Assembly (NCBI GenBank): GCA_002221725.1
Contig: NJFT01000031.1
Coordinates: forward strand, 124,001 to 188,000
Reading direction: 5' to 3'
Source of the DNA: Scedosporium boydii
Lineage: Eukaryota; Ascomycota; Sordariomycetes; Microascales; Microascaceae
DNA: 64,000 nt
Numbering within the stretch: position 1 is the stretch's first letter; each line of letters starts with the position of its first letter. Positions 12,285-24,316 of the stretch are shown piece after piece. A model generated the notes under the pieces. The model made no database searches, was not told where the DNA came from, and saw only the letters and a program-made list of their open reading frames with translations. Position numbers and translations under genes: made by a program.

Positions 12285-15044
12285 ATGGCCAGAAAGAAGC
12301 ACCACCTGACGGCGTGGGAATGGCGTGCCGGCGACACAAACGGTATCTCCCAGGCCGATTCGCTCAAGGAGTGGAAGGCCGTGGCCTCCTTCCCCTCCGT
12401 CGTGCAGATGGAGCTTGTCGCTCTCAAACTCATCCCCGACTACAAGATCGGTGAGAATGAGCGGGCGATACGATGGGTCGGGGAGGTCGACTGGGACTAC
12501 AGGACCTCGTTCGCCACGCCCGAAGTCCAGGGAAACATCGATCTCGTCTTCGAGGGCCTAGATACCGTCGCCACTGTCATGCTCAACGGTACCGAGATTC
12601 TCAGGAGCGACAACATGTTTATTCCCGCACGCGTGCCTGTGAAGGAGCATCTCAAGCCCGCCGGCGAAGCCAATGAGCTGCACATCGTGTTTGAGAGCCC
12701 CATCAAGGCGGGAAAGGTCTTGGAGAGCAGGTACGGCGAGCGCAAGTCTATGATGCGGGACAGGAAGCGCATGCACCTCCGAAAGGCCCAGGTACGTCCA
12801 AACCTGGCCCACTTTTACCACGATAGTGAGAATCAAGATTTCTGACTTCGGGCGGCGGGGACAGTGTCACTGGGGCTGGGACTGGGGCCCGGTCGTGCTC
12901 ACCTCCGGGCCTTATCTGCCCGTCTACCTAGACACCTACGAGACTAGGATCGACTCCGTGCAGGTACGGACTACCCTGAAGAGGGATCATTCGGCGAGTC
13001 TTGTCACAACCATCATCGAAACCGTGAACGCCAAGGAAGGCACCTCGGCTAAAGTGACCGTGACCGACGGCACCTCCGAGATAGGAACGAGTACTACCAC
13101 CCTCGACGCATCGGGCAAAGGCTTCGTTTCACTCGACATCAAGTCGCCTAAGCTCTGGTGGCCCAGCGGCCAAGGCGGTCAGAACCTATATACCGCCCAC
13201 GTCGCTCTCGTGTCATCCGATCAACAGACGGTTGACGACGCCTCGACACGCTTCGGCATCCGCACTGTTGAGCTCATCCAAACCCCTTTGAAAGACGAAC
13301 CCGGCACTACCTTCATGTTCCGCGTCAACGGCCGTGACATCTTCACTCAGGGCGGCGACTGGATCCCCGCCGATAATCTGCTGCCAACCATCACGCGTGA
13401 GCGTTACTTCGACTGGATGCGCCTCGCCAAGTTCAACAACCTGAACATGATTCGCGTGTGGGGCGGCGGCATCTACGAGACCGACGACTTCTTCGACGCC
13501 TGTGACGAGAACGGATTGCTCGTGTGGCATGACTACGCCTTTGCCTGCGGGGACTGGCCCATACATGACGAGTACATAGAGAGTGTGAAGAAGGAGGCCG
13601 TGGTTCAAACCAAGAGGATGCGAAATCACCCGTCCTTGGCGCTCCTTTGCGGCGGTAACGAGGATTTCATGTTGAACGACTGGGAGAAGTAGGTGATCCC
13701 CATCCAAGCCCCGCTCAATGTCTTGTCCTATGCTAACGAGACGCTCCCCATAGGGTTGAATACGACCACGACGACCTCGTTGGACCCTTTGACAACACCA
13801 ACTTCCCTCAACGCAAAATCTTCCTCGATGTCCTCCCCAAGGTCGCCGAGGAACACTGCGCCGACGTTGCCTACTGGGCTAATTCGCCGTGGGGCGGCCC
13901 GACTGCGAATGACACCACCGTCGGCGACATCCACCAATGGTCCGTATGGCATCTCGAGCAGCTGCCGTACCAGGAGTACAAGAACGTCAGCGGCCGCTTC
14001 GTGTCCGAGTTCGGCATGCACGGCTTCCCCATCAAGCGCACCGTCGACCACTTCACGCGCGGCGCCCGGCCCGAGGAGTGCCACCCGCAATCGCGCCTCA
14101 TCGACTGCCACAACAAGGGCCACGGCGCCCACACACGTATCGCGCGCTACCTCGCCGAGAACTTTCGCTTCGACATGACGTCGCTCGACAACTTCGTATA
14201 TTCGTCGCAGCTCATGCAGTCCGAGGCTTACGGCTACGCCCTGCGGTCGTGGAAGCGCCTCTTCAACGGCGAGGGTGAGCAGAAGTGCGCCGGCGCCATC
14301 ATCTGGCAGTTCAACGACATCTACCCCGTCACCTCGTGGGCGTACGTCGACTACTTCCTCCGGCCCAAGCCCGCCTTTTACGCCATCCGCCGCGAGTTCG
14401 CCCCCGTCACTGTCGGCGTCGAGAGGAAACCCGCCACGCGCTGGGTCGACGAGGATAAGCCCAACGCGTCGGCCGTCCCTAGCTTCGAAATCTTCGCGCA
14501 CAATACGTCGCCTAAGGAGGTCGTCTGCGATCTCGTGCTGCGCGCGTACGACTTTGCGTTGGGCCAGTATACCGAGCTCGGGGACGCCGCCAAGTGCGCC
14601 GTCTCGCTCAAGGCGGGACGAAATACCGAAATTCGGACCCTAGAGAGTGTCCCCTCGTGGACCGAAGACACGCTCGTGGTGCTCGAAGCCACCCTCATTA
14701 GTGGCTCCGGCAAGGAGCTCGCTCGCTTCGTCGACTGGCCCGAGCCGTACCGCTACCTCTACTGGCCCACCGGAACCAACCTGTCTGTGACTGTGACCGA
14801 CGCCGCGCAGAACTCCGGGGGCTGGGAGAGTATTGTCACTGTGTCTTCTGAGCAGGCGCTCAAAGGCGTGTGGTTGGAGCCCGTGTACGACGGGAGCGAG
14901 AAGGAGGAAAACCCGGAGCCTTTGTGGGAGGACAATATGGTAGATCTGCTGCCAGGGAGCGAGAGGGCCCTGAGGGTCAAGGGGTTGAAGGGACGAAAAG
15001 TGCATGGGAGGTTCTTGGCGGACTGGGAGGTAAAGAGGGAGTAG
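12285..15044 (+). CDS. Glycoside hydrolase family 2 beta-mannosidase, intracellular type
   Basis: Exons 12285..12791, 12865..13688 and 13754..15044 encode 873 residues. The order is: N-terminal sugar-binding domain ('VDWDYRTSF', 'FEGLDTVATVMLNG'), the 'CHWGWDWGP' signature around the first splice junction, immunoglobulin-like domain, TIM barrel and C-terminal beta domains. The GH2 acid/base glutamate is in 'LLCGGNEDF' (about residue 434). The nucleophile is in 'FVSEFGMHG' (about residue 528). 'GDWIPADN' and 'MIRVWGGGIYE' are also canonical. No signal peptide precedes the first domain, so the enzyme should cleave imported beta-1,4-manno-oligosaccharides or N-glycan Man-beta-GlcNAc cores inside the cell. 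This fits the so-called MndB-like group. The exon 2 donor is set inside 'GAGAA|GTAGGT', which keeps frame into 'VEYDHDD'. Confidence 0.93.
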
Positions 15045-15375
15045 ATAGAGGAATGAGTTTGTGCATGGCTCGGTTCTTGTAGAGTATCGCAGGCAACTTG
15101 TACGCATCCATGCATCGAATTGCCCAGTTAATATTCGGGCAACGATGGCACCAGAGATGCCAAACTCCTCTCAAGCATCGCCACGAACCGGAGACTAGGT
15201 TAGAGTACGAGAACAGACGAAACTTCATCCTTCAAGAGGCTCAATAACTTGTGATAGGCCCCTATTTTGTGGGGGAAAAGCAAACTGGCTCTCCGTGCGG
15301 GCCCCCGCAAAGTAACCTGTCCCCGGCTGCAGCCCGGATTTTCCCCGCGTCTTCACTCAATCTACCCAGCCCAGA
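15045..15375. other. Intergenic region before the P450
   Basis: 3' flank of beta-mannosidase followed by the P450 promoter; no gene seen. Confidence 0.5.
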
Positions 15376-15381
15376 TATAAG
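15376..15381 (+). promoter_or_regulatory. TATA-like box of the P450 gene
   Basis: TATAAG about 100 bases upstream of the ATG at 15477. Position and sequence are the only support. Confidence 0.35.
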
Positions 15382-15476
15382 AAGAGTGCCGCACCTGTCA
15401 AAGGTCACGGAAGCTCCTGTCGTCCCATAGGTTTTCGCGCACCATTCTATCTTCGAGCCTACAGCCTGCTAAGTCA

Positions 15477-17410
15477 ATGGCTCTTTACAAGAACAACATG
15501 TTTATAAGTACGACCGCGGCCGATCTCAACAAAACTACCTTCCTCGCTGTTATCACGACCGTAATTATCCTCTGGTATCTCCTTACAAAGTTCGACCGAC
15601 ACCTGTATCGGATTCCAGGACATACCCTAGCCGGTTTCACGTCATTATGGAAGACTTGGGACACACTCAAAGGAGAATCCCAATACACAAGTCAGTCCTA
15701 ACCGACTGTTAGTTTTCAGCGAAACGGTGGCTAATGTGTGGTCAAATATAGCAATCAATCTTCATGGAAAGTACGGCCCGCTCGTGCGAATCGGACCAAA
15801 TCATATCTTAGTCTCAGACCCAGCAGCAGTGAAAGTCATTTATGCAGCAGGCAAAGGATTTACCAAGACAGCCTTTTACCCGATTCAAACGACAGTCCAC
15901 AATCGAAAACCGCTATTTAACTTGTTTGCCACTCGAGACGAACAATACCATAGCCGAATCAAACGACCTATTGCTCACACTTATAGCATGGCAGCTTTGA
16001 CTCAGTTGGAGCACAGGATTGACTACGTGACGAGCATGTTTATGACGAAGTTAAGAGAAGACTTTGCTGAACGAAGACGTGTCATTGACCTGGGACAATG
16101 GTTGCAGTAAGTCGCTGGGATCCGTTACATACCTAAACGATCGCTGTATGCTAACTTTCTATCAGATGGTATGCATTCGACGTAATCGGAAATCTGACCT
16201 TCTCCAAGACTTTGGGATTCGTTGAGGAATCTCGAGACGTTGACAATATCATCGCGCACATCGGATCCTTCTTTATTTATGCTGCCGTCATCGGCCAGCT
16301 CCCATTTCTTCACAACCTCTTGGCCGGCAATCCTATCCTACCCTACTTATATCCAGAGATAGAGCAATTTAATCCGGCTGTCAAGTTCGCGTTGAAATGC
16401 ATAGAGCAGACCGAGAGCTCAAAAGTCGACCCCCAGGTGCAAGGCGACAAAGATGGTTTCCTGTCCCGCTTTCAAAAATTAATAGATGCCGGCGTTAAGG
16501 GAGGAGCATATGGAGGCGAATTTGGACGGGTCGACGCCCTCAATCACAGCAGCACTAACATGCTTGCTGGTAGTGACACGACAGCTATTGCCTTGAGGTC
16601 CATCATTCACCAGCTGATCACAAATCCTCTGGCATATCGTCGACTTCAGGAAGAGATAGATAGCTTCGACAAAAGAGGCTTGCTATCGGATATCGTCAAA
16701 GAAACCGAGGCAAGGCAAATGCCCTATCTGCAGGCGGTTATCAAGGAAAGCTTGCGGATCCACCCAAGTGTCGGGATGCTCTTGGAATGTCATGTCCCGA
16801 AAGGTACGTTTACGCATTTGAACGTCGGCCGCGAAAGCTAACAGCCATCTAGAAGGTGTTACGATATGCGGAAAATTTCTCCCTGGAGGTACCGTCGTCG
16901 GAATAAACCCGTGGGTTGTTGCCAGAGATCCTTCAGTGTATGGCGAGGATGTAGATTGTCTTCGGCCTGAAAGGTGGCTTGACGCTACTGAGGAACAGCT
17001 CAAAGCAATGGAAAGGAGTTCTCTTGCTTTCGGGGCAGGCTCGCGTGCCTGTATTGGCAAGAACATCTCCATGATGGTGAGTACTTGAATTCCCCCAGTA
17101 AACACTAACATAGGTCTGATTTTGCCATCATTAGGAAATGTCGAAGGTCGTCCCTCAGCTTTTCAGGGAATTCGATGTATCCTTGGCCTCGCCCAAGAAA
17201 GACCTTCGAACAGTGAACCATTGGTAAGTACATCGGTCTGAGAGGGAATTGGCTAAGGTTGAGCGCGGACCTGTCAAGCTGTTTCAAACTACAGGTTCCT
17301 CAACTATATCAACGCATAGCTAACAATCTACGTTTTGCAGGTTCACCGTTCAAAAAGGGTTGGAATGTCGTTTGACTGTACGGCAATGCCTCTCGGCAGG
17401 GATCGTTTGA
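15477..17410 (+). CDS. Cytochrome P450 monooxygenase, pisatin-demethylase-like
   Basis: Six exons: 15477..15690, 15752..16106, 16166..16803, 16853..17076, 17135..17223 and 17341..17410. They encode 529 residues. One N-terminal membrane anchor (about residues 18-37, 'FLAVITTVIILWYLL') is followed by the proline hinge 'YRIPGHTLAG'. The I-helix has 'MLAGSDTTAIAL', the K-helix has 'ESLR', and then 'RPERW' and the haem loop 'FGAGSRACIG' with the thiolate near C469. 'HGKYGPLVRIGPNHI' and 'HSRIKRPIAHTYSM' are typical of the CYP57-like group that includes fungal phytoalexin demethylases. Expected location is the ER membrane, using NADPH-P450 reductase. The first donor is GTCAGT, a rarer but acceptable site; it alone keeps frame. 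The substrate is unknown. A decayed relative lies 0.9 kb downstream. Confidence 0.9.
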
Positions 17411-18229
17411 TGTCATTTTAGCCTTCATATTTTCGCTGGTAGACTAGAATTCGTTAGTTTCATAAAAATTAAAATCTAATCATCTCAGAATACGGGTAAA
17501 AAATGCTAAGTATACGGTCAAAGTGACCTCGTGTTAATTAAGGTGCTTATGGCCAGCATTCTAAGTATGCAGTGTATTGCCAGAGGATGGTAATGGCGAG
17601 ATAGGGATTTGTAAAACGACTTATTACAGGTTGCAATAGCGTGAGTCAAGAAGAAGGCAGCCCATGAGGGAAAGAGCCCACGACAGGTCGAGATGTTGGC
17701 ATCCCTTCAGATTAGACGCACCAAGCTCTAGGAACGGCAACCAGGTCGGAGTTAGGCCCATTGCCCGGCCAAGCGGAATATCCGCGGTGGCAACGGAGAT
17801 GGCTCCGCACCATTCCATGGCGGGGAAGAGGAACCTGAAAGATATTGAACAACACGTCAAAGGACCGTCCTAACTGTGATTGGCAGGACTGCTGCGTCGA
17901 AATGCGGAACATCCGCGGGTAGTTTCAGTCACATATGGTTGTGGTCGGCATCATGAGTTGCACATGCCTTGCATTTGACCGGGGGCTGCCCTTCCCCGCC
18001 CCATTGGAGCCCCAACCGATGTCGCCAATAGCAAACGGGTCGAGGATCCCACCTCAATAACGGCCATGTAGCATTCATGGCCACAGGCGTTCTCACTTAA
18101 GCCGAAATGTCGGCTGTGTTGACATCTGCGGGATTCAGGCCTGAGTATTCAACCTCCATCAGAGCTTGCCCTCCAGAAGGTTTTGCATTTCCCCGAGAGG
18201 CCTGTGAGCTCGACCTAGTTGTCGAGTCT
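17411..18229. other. Intergenic region between P450 and P450 relic
   Basis: No gene seen. The right part may contain the lost promoter of the P450 relic. Confidence 0.45.
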
Positions 18230-18960
18230 GGTATGGAGGCCCTGTTAACTCATACCACGTTCTGGAGACACAATGACTTATCTCCACATTTGATTGTTTA
18301 CGTGATTTTTACTCTTCTCGCAGTATACTTGGCTTATAATAAGTTTTGAAGCGGCCTCGCAACCATTCCGGGTCCATTTTTCGCGGGATATGCTAAGGGT
18401 TTTGGAGATTATGGCAGATTCTGCAGCTATTAGGATCGTCTATAATCTTTCAAGTAGATTCGAAAAGACGGAATTTACTATGTCCCAAAGCCCAGTCGTC
18501 GGTGGAAAAGCATTTCCTCTAGCACTACTTAATTTGAGAGGCGAGATTCAGCATGCAAGGCTGAAGCGTGTATCACTAAGCCCGAGATATCGGATGTGTT
18601 CATTGAAACGACGAAGAAAAGGGTTGCCGAGCCTTGAGAAGAAGTGGACCTTGGAGAGTGGATCTGGTTTGTATGTTCCATGTTTCCCCACTGGGTTGAC
18701 ACTGATTAAGTTTTCTTTACTACAGATGATACGTTTGATGTCGTCCCGCCTTGATTTGGAAAGGGACGGGACGGCATGCATCTGACGTCCTGAGCAACTT
18801 ACGGATAATATCAAGAATATCATCGGGCTCATTTAAGAAAGCAGCGCAAAAATGGATTCCTTTCTCGATTCGTTCGATAACCCCCCCGAAAGTCCAGCTA
18901 AGGTCTGTTTCTACATCAAAGGTTGGGATGCCGAGATTGATGGGTACGGTCGGATAGGTC
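18230..18960 (+). pseudogene. Decayed cytochrome P450 relic
   Basis: Fragments in order match the N-terminal third of the intact P450 upstream. There is a hydrophobic anchor ('LIVYVIFTLLAVYLAY'), then an in-frame TGA at about 18347 in place of a codon, then 'LATIPGPFFAGYAK' (proline hinge). A 'HARLKR' element near 18555 corresponds to 'HSRIKR' of the intact gene. 'VDLGEW' near 18645 corresponds to 'VIDLGQW'. A GTTTGTATG...TACAG intron relic follows at exactly the position where the intact gene has its second intron. After it come 'FDVV' and further frame changes. Several stops and frameshifts separate the fragments, and no haem loop is found, so the rest is lost. This looks like a diverged tandem copy that has decayed. 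Confidence 0.65.
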
Positions 18961-19376
18961 GGCTCTACAAGTACCGTACTCTAAAGGATTGTGGGTAGCT
19001 TCCCCGCATCGAACGCTCAGGCGCAGACTACAGTACCCATGTCGTCACAGCCATAGAAAACATTCGCTAGTGTACGCGAATCAGGGGTCGCTATGTAGTT
19101 TAATAATAAACACTGCCAGCAGCATGTAAACGTTTAGCACAAGTGGAACGCCGTATGTGCCCGGGTGTTGGTTCCGTCCCCCGCCCCGCACTCTCTGCCG
19201 GTTGCAAATACCGGCCGCAAATGCCGAAACCCTCCTTCTTCCCCAGATTTCACCTATCCACTCCTGTCGACATTCTCACAGCTTTGCACAATTTCAATGT
19301 CCCAAGGTTCGGAACATCATCACAGTTTGTCCTTGTGTTCCCTTTTTCTTTAATAAAAAAAAAAAGACTACTAAAT

Positions 19377-21507
19377 ATGGTAACAATTGAGTCTCCCCAT
19401 CGGCCCAATGCTTCGTCGTCTTCGGGCGCCTTCACTTGTGGAACTTGCTCACAGAACTTTCGCCGAGCGGATCACCTCCGGCGACATGAACTCAGCCACG
19501 GATTCCCAAAGTACCTCTGCTCGCATCCCAGATGCGGTATGCGCTTCCACCGAGACGACGTACGGAACCGACACGAATCCATTCACCGACTCAACCCGTC
19601 CAAGCGACCTAGAAAAGCGCGACGAGGTGTCTTGCCTCGCAGTCGGACGAAGTCGATAATCTCGAGAAGCACCGGCTGTGCTTCGTCTGCAGAGACATAT
19701 GTCTCACAGACACAAATCTCGGACGAAGATATGCAATCACAATCAGTGTCTGCCTCTTGGGATTGGAATATGGATGACATTGACGTTTGGTTGGGAAGTG
19801 GGACTGATCGTGTCCCCGACGACTTTATGGCACAGCGTTTCATGTCCCCTAACTTAGATCTTTCGGTCTCGGAGACGTCCATAATAACTTTGCAGCAGGT
19901 AGAAGCCCCGGGATCGCGGCAAAATTATACTGGAATGCTAATTGTAACATGTAGTCAACATCTTTAGAAGACGAGGTGTTGCGGATATGTATCGAACATT
20001 TCAAAAAGTCCAGTCTGCTCCGGAAACCTTTTCTACACGACGAAACAATCAATTCGCCTTCTCTGCCCCGAGAACTCAAATTAGCAATGGCAGCGCTAGG
20101 GTCCGTTGGTGTCTCCGAGTTAGCCGAACCAGGGAGGGCATTCTATGACGAGGCTTGTAGGTATTTACAGGCTTCGACCCTGGTAACTCAAGATTTAAGA
20201 CGAGTTTCCTGAAAGTCGCAGACTAAACTGTTCTATCAGCCAGAGCTTCGTCGATTACAATGCGAAGTCCTTCTCATTGAATTCGCTATTTGGATGCAAG
20301 ATGATGCATTATTCCGGTGGGCGCTAAGAGAAGGACAAGCAGCGACTGCGGTTGGTAGCTGCCTTCATCCATTGATATTAGTTTGCTATCTCTTTCTAAC
20401 AACCTAAGACCGTACACACTTTATTAAAACAACCAAGGAGCGCTTCCGTGGGCGACTGGAAAGCATGGATTTATCGGGAGGAAGTCAAACGGTAAAGCTG
20501 GAAGTTAATGAGAGATGTTCGGCAAGTTGTAACTGACCGACAAGTGCAGTACGATCTTTTCATTCTACTCGATATTTGTGACGGCTTCTCTGGTTTACGA
20601 CTGCGCAATTCCGCTATCGTCCCAACATCTTACATTAGATCTTCCCGAGTCCGACGCTTTGTGGACGGCAATCAGTGAATCCGAATGGCAGCACCAACTA
20701 ATAGCAAACGCATCAGTGCCTCAGCCGGACGTGACATATCAGCTGGCGCTCTGCACTTTACTTAGCTGCGACACAGTCCACGGCGATGCTCACGAAACCG
20801 CAACAGTATTTGGTCAGTATATTCTCTTGTGCGGCATCACAGACGCTTTCAATACCGCCAGAAGATTGCCAATGAACTATTCATCGGCAGACGGATTCCG
20901 GACGGGTGCAATGTCAGCGTTCGGGCCTCGCAGCGTCTTCCTAGAGTCTCTCAATATCTGGAAGACTTTATGGTGGAACAGCCTTGATCATAATCGGGAC
21001 AAGGCGTCATTCGCCTTCCCTGGGGACGAAAGCGTGTTCCTCCTGGATCACCTATATGTTGCCCTTTCTTATAACTGCCTGGGGGTATCGCACATCGCCC
21101 GGGAAAGTGTTGCTGCTGCGATCGAAGTATTTTGCGGCGCGTCCAAAGCTGGGTTTCTCGAGGTATGTGATCCCCCACTATAGCTCTGGGAAAAGGTGCT
21201 TACTGTGGCGAAGGTAGAGCAATATGCTCGGCGGGCTTTTAGCGCCGGGGCTCGCCAACATGCGATGGCGTGTGCGAATTTTATGTTGGACTGGTTGAGG
21301 TTATTAGCCAAGCATGGACCGGACGAGTTTCCGTTTTCAAATCCCGGTGAGCTATTATGCTCCGTGCGTCAGAGCGTGAGAAGGGGTTCAAGACAAAATG
21401 TGAATCCCGTAGGTGGTCTTGGCTCACCCGAACTAAGGCGGGCACATGTACAGGATCTCTGGAATATACTGTTTGGCGACTGTGAATGGGTTTATTGTTC
21501 ATTATGA
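19377..21507 (+). CDS. C2H2 zinc-finger transcription factor with fungal middle-homology domain
   Basis: Exons 19377..19898, 19955..20182, 20240..20350, 20409..20491, 20550..21162 and 21184..21507 encode 626 residues. Two adjacent C2H2 fingers occupy residues 21-41 ('CGTC...HELSH') and 48-70 ('CSHPRC...HESIH'). The remainder has the Fungal_trans arrangement: 'ELRRLQCEVLLIEFAIWMQ', 'WKAWIYREEVKR' and 'TIFSFYSIFVTAS' across two splice junctions. The third donor would be GTTGGT, an unusual site but the only phase-compatible one, so the 20350/20409 junction is the weakest. The frame is open upstream of 19377, but an A-run and absence of conserved residues argue for the chosen ATG. Possible targets are the flanking VAO-like oxidase and P450 (inference). 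Confidence 0.82.
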
Positions 21508-22315
21508 AGGGAAAATGCTTGTGGATGGGTGGAAAGTGGCAGGAGCCCATGCCAATCAATGCCCGTAATAGAGACTGATACATGGACTATTCCAGGCTGG
21601 GAGCTAACCTAATGTGTAGCAACAGTCGGTATGAATCTCACACCTATGACTTGAGGATTCTCCTCAGCCATCTATCTGTTAGACCTTATCTCTAGAGATA
21701 TTAGACCTCGACGCACAAAACTTTTGTTTTGTCATCGTAAAGGGTGTGTATACGATATCGAGACCTTAAGGCCCGCGATGATGATACAATTGATCTTTAG
21801 GAGTGTAAAGTAGGCTACTGATAGTCCCCTTACATGCCTGGACCGGGGCCTTCGTACCTGCAGTAATCAAGAAGCACATGCGGGCAACTCACTTCCCCTT
21901 CGCCCCCGCCTTTTGAGCCACATGGCATCTCCTTCATATAAGAGTCGTGCGGGCCCCACCGACAGGAGACAGGCCATATCCTATAGCGGGGGCGGAGTCA
22001 AACAATTGCGGACAATCTCCATTCGTTATTGCGGGGGCGGGCCGAGCGGGAGTTAAGACTTATTGTGGGGAGATCAACGACGGTCGAATTTGCCAAACGG
22101 TAGGGAAGAGAATCGGCATATATATCATTGAAAACTTCAAATTCGAAGCTTTCATTCCATCAATCAGCACTAGCAGTTCTCCAGCACAAACGTACCTAAC
22201 TTACCAAAGTCGCCTCACCACCATCAAGAAGAATCATGCTTCCATCCCCGATCCCCCGGCGCTGAAGGACGTCTATTCCGGCGTTCCTCTCCGTGTCTTT
22301 CAGGAGGCTAGAGAA
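21508..22315. other. Intergenic region with an in-frame open leader before the VAO-like gene
   Basis: From about 21947 to 22315 the frame of the downstream oxidase is open without any ATG. Two TATA-like sites (TATAAGAG at about 21937; TATATATC near 22119) fall here. I treat the stretch as promoter and leader, but a hidden upstream exon cannot be excluded. Confidence 0.4.
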
Positions 22316-24316
22316 ATGAAAACCCGTCTCTATTCTCATCCAGGCAATACCCCTCGAGAGTCGTACTTACTCCAGGCACTTCCTCCATTCACGTCCGCTT
22401 CCCAATTCAACATCGCGATTGGCAAGCTCCGAGAGATAGTTGGCGCTGCAAACGTCGAGATTGTTGGGGGCCAAAAAGTTCAAGATGGGTGGTATATGGA
22501 GCACCCCAAAACGCACGACGCCTTTTCCGTCTTTGACAGAGGTGACTTGGTGCCCTCGTCTATAGTTTCACCAGCCTCTACTGCAGAGGTCTCGGCGATT
22601 GTCAAATGGGCAAATGAGTTCAAAATCCCTATTTACCCTATATCTCTCGGCCGAAATTGGGGTTATGGCGGTGCATCTCCTCGCGTACGAGGATCTGTTG
22701 TTGTGGATTTGGGCAGAAGGATGAACAATGTCCTGAATATCGACAAGGCCTCGGCGACCGTTCTCGTGGAGCCTGGCGTGACGTACTTCGCGCTTTACGA
22801 AAAGCTCCAGGAGGTTGCACCAGGGCTGGCAATGGATTGCACAGACATCGGCGGAGGCAGTGTTCTTGGAAATGCCTGCGACCGTGGATTAGGGTAAGTC
22901 CTTCAAGTCCTTCCCTAAAAAGCTGTGGTGTGACCTCACGGAATTAATATTGTGCTAAGGTGGACTGCCATGGCTGATCATTTCGGCTCTCATTGCGGAC
23001 TGGAAGTCGTTCTCCCGAGCGGAGAAATCATCAGAACAGGTATGGGTGCTATGTCGGCACCTGATGGGAAAGATTTCAGTGAAACCTGGCAGGCAAACAA
23101 GTACGTTTACCCGAGTGTTGTTTGTGACCGAGCGAACTAACTTGATATTCGTCTAGATATGGTTACGGGCCTTATACAGACGGGATTTTCAGCCAGGGAA
23201 GCTATGGCATCGTTACGAAAATGGGTTTTTGGCTCACGCTAAAGCAGCCAGCTCAATCTTTTCTGGTCAGCTTCGAGCGAGAGGATGATTTTCCCGAGAT
23301 CAATGAGCTGGTGAAGGACCTACTGAGGCGTGGGTTGGTGCATAGCGTCCCACAGCTAAGTTCAGCTACCCAAGATATCATCGCCAATCATTATGTGAAA
23401 AGGTCAGACATCTATACCGGGGAGGGTCCTGTTCCGAAGGAGGTGTGGGAAAAGGCGATGAGAGACTACTCGTTTACCGGTGAATGCGCGTGGTTATTCT
23501 TTGGTCAGTCCCTCAGCTTCAGCACTCTGATTAAAGCTAACAACACACAGGAACGGTTATGGGTACCCCGGAGACTACTTCGTCCCTTATAGCCCAGGTT
23601 CAAAAGGAGGTGTCACGAATTCCGGGTACCAAATTTTATCTTTCCCAAGAGCTACCGGAAACATATTACCTCCATGACAAGAGCGGGATACATCAAGGTA
23701 TACCGGCCCTTCGAGAGTTATTTTGGCTCAATTGGATTCCCAATTGCGCTTGTCTGTTCTTTTCACCCATTGTGCCAAATGGCGAGAAATATTCGAGATT
23801 GATCACGAGCATCATCGACCCCATCGTCGAAAAACACGGATTCGACAACTCCAAATCGTGGTGTGCTCTTCCGCGAGAGACGCGCGTGGTTGTGGGGCTT
23901 TTATACAATGTCGAGGACAAGAAGCAAAAAAAGAATGCCTTTGCATGCATGCGAGAGTTGATAGAGAGCTGCAGAATTCACGGCTTCGGAGAATACAGGT
24001 ACCTACGGATAACAATTAACGAAATGCTAGCAGCGAATTTGGTCTAACAATTATTATCTGTTCCTCTTATAGAACTCACACCCTTCTAGCGGATCAAGTC
24101 GCGCGCTCCTACAACTGGAACGACGGCGCACAGCTAAAGTTCCATGAGTTGCTGAAAGACTCCTTGGACCCTAATGGAATCCTGGCCCCGGGAAGATGCG
24201 GAATCTGGCCTGCAATTTACCGCGATGATAAGGAGCATAAGTGGGCGATCACCTATGATGACGGCCCTGACGTTGAGAGCTCGGTTAGGCCAAGGATGGT
24301 CGGAAGCCAAATTTGA
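22316..24316 (+). CDS. Vanillyl-alcohol-oxidase-family FAD-dependent oxidoreductase
   Basis: Exons 22316..22893, 22960..23100, 23157..23503, 23551..23998 and 24073..24316 encode 585 residues, close to the usual 560. The PP-loop FAD domain is clear: 'YPISLGRNWGYGGASPR', 'VVVDLGRRMNNVL', 'VEPGVTY' and 'DIGGGSVLGNA'. The C-terminal signature 'GEYRTHTLLADQ...SYNWND' keeps the Tyr-Arg pair that binds the phenolate in this family. The end 'DPNGILAPGRCGIWP' is also canonical. The position that in vanillyl-alcohol oxidase holds the flavin-linking histidine (motif P-N-x-A-H-L-F-F-S-P) reads P-N-C-A-C-L-F-F-S-P here, with cysteine at 423. The likely role is oxidation of a para-substituted phenol or related alcohol. 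The start at 22316 is the only ATG in frame, and alignment to the family N-terminus supports it. Confidence 0.85.

Noticed and set aside
13728..14501. 257-codon minus-strand frame
   Set aside because: Antisense shadow of the GC-rich third exon of beta-mannosidase; no independent protein features.
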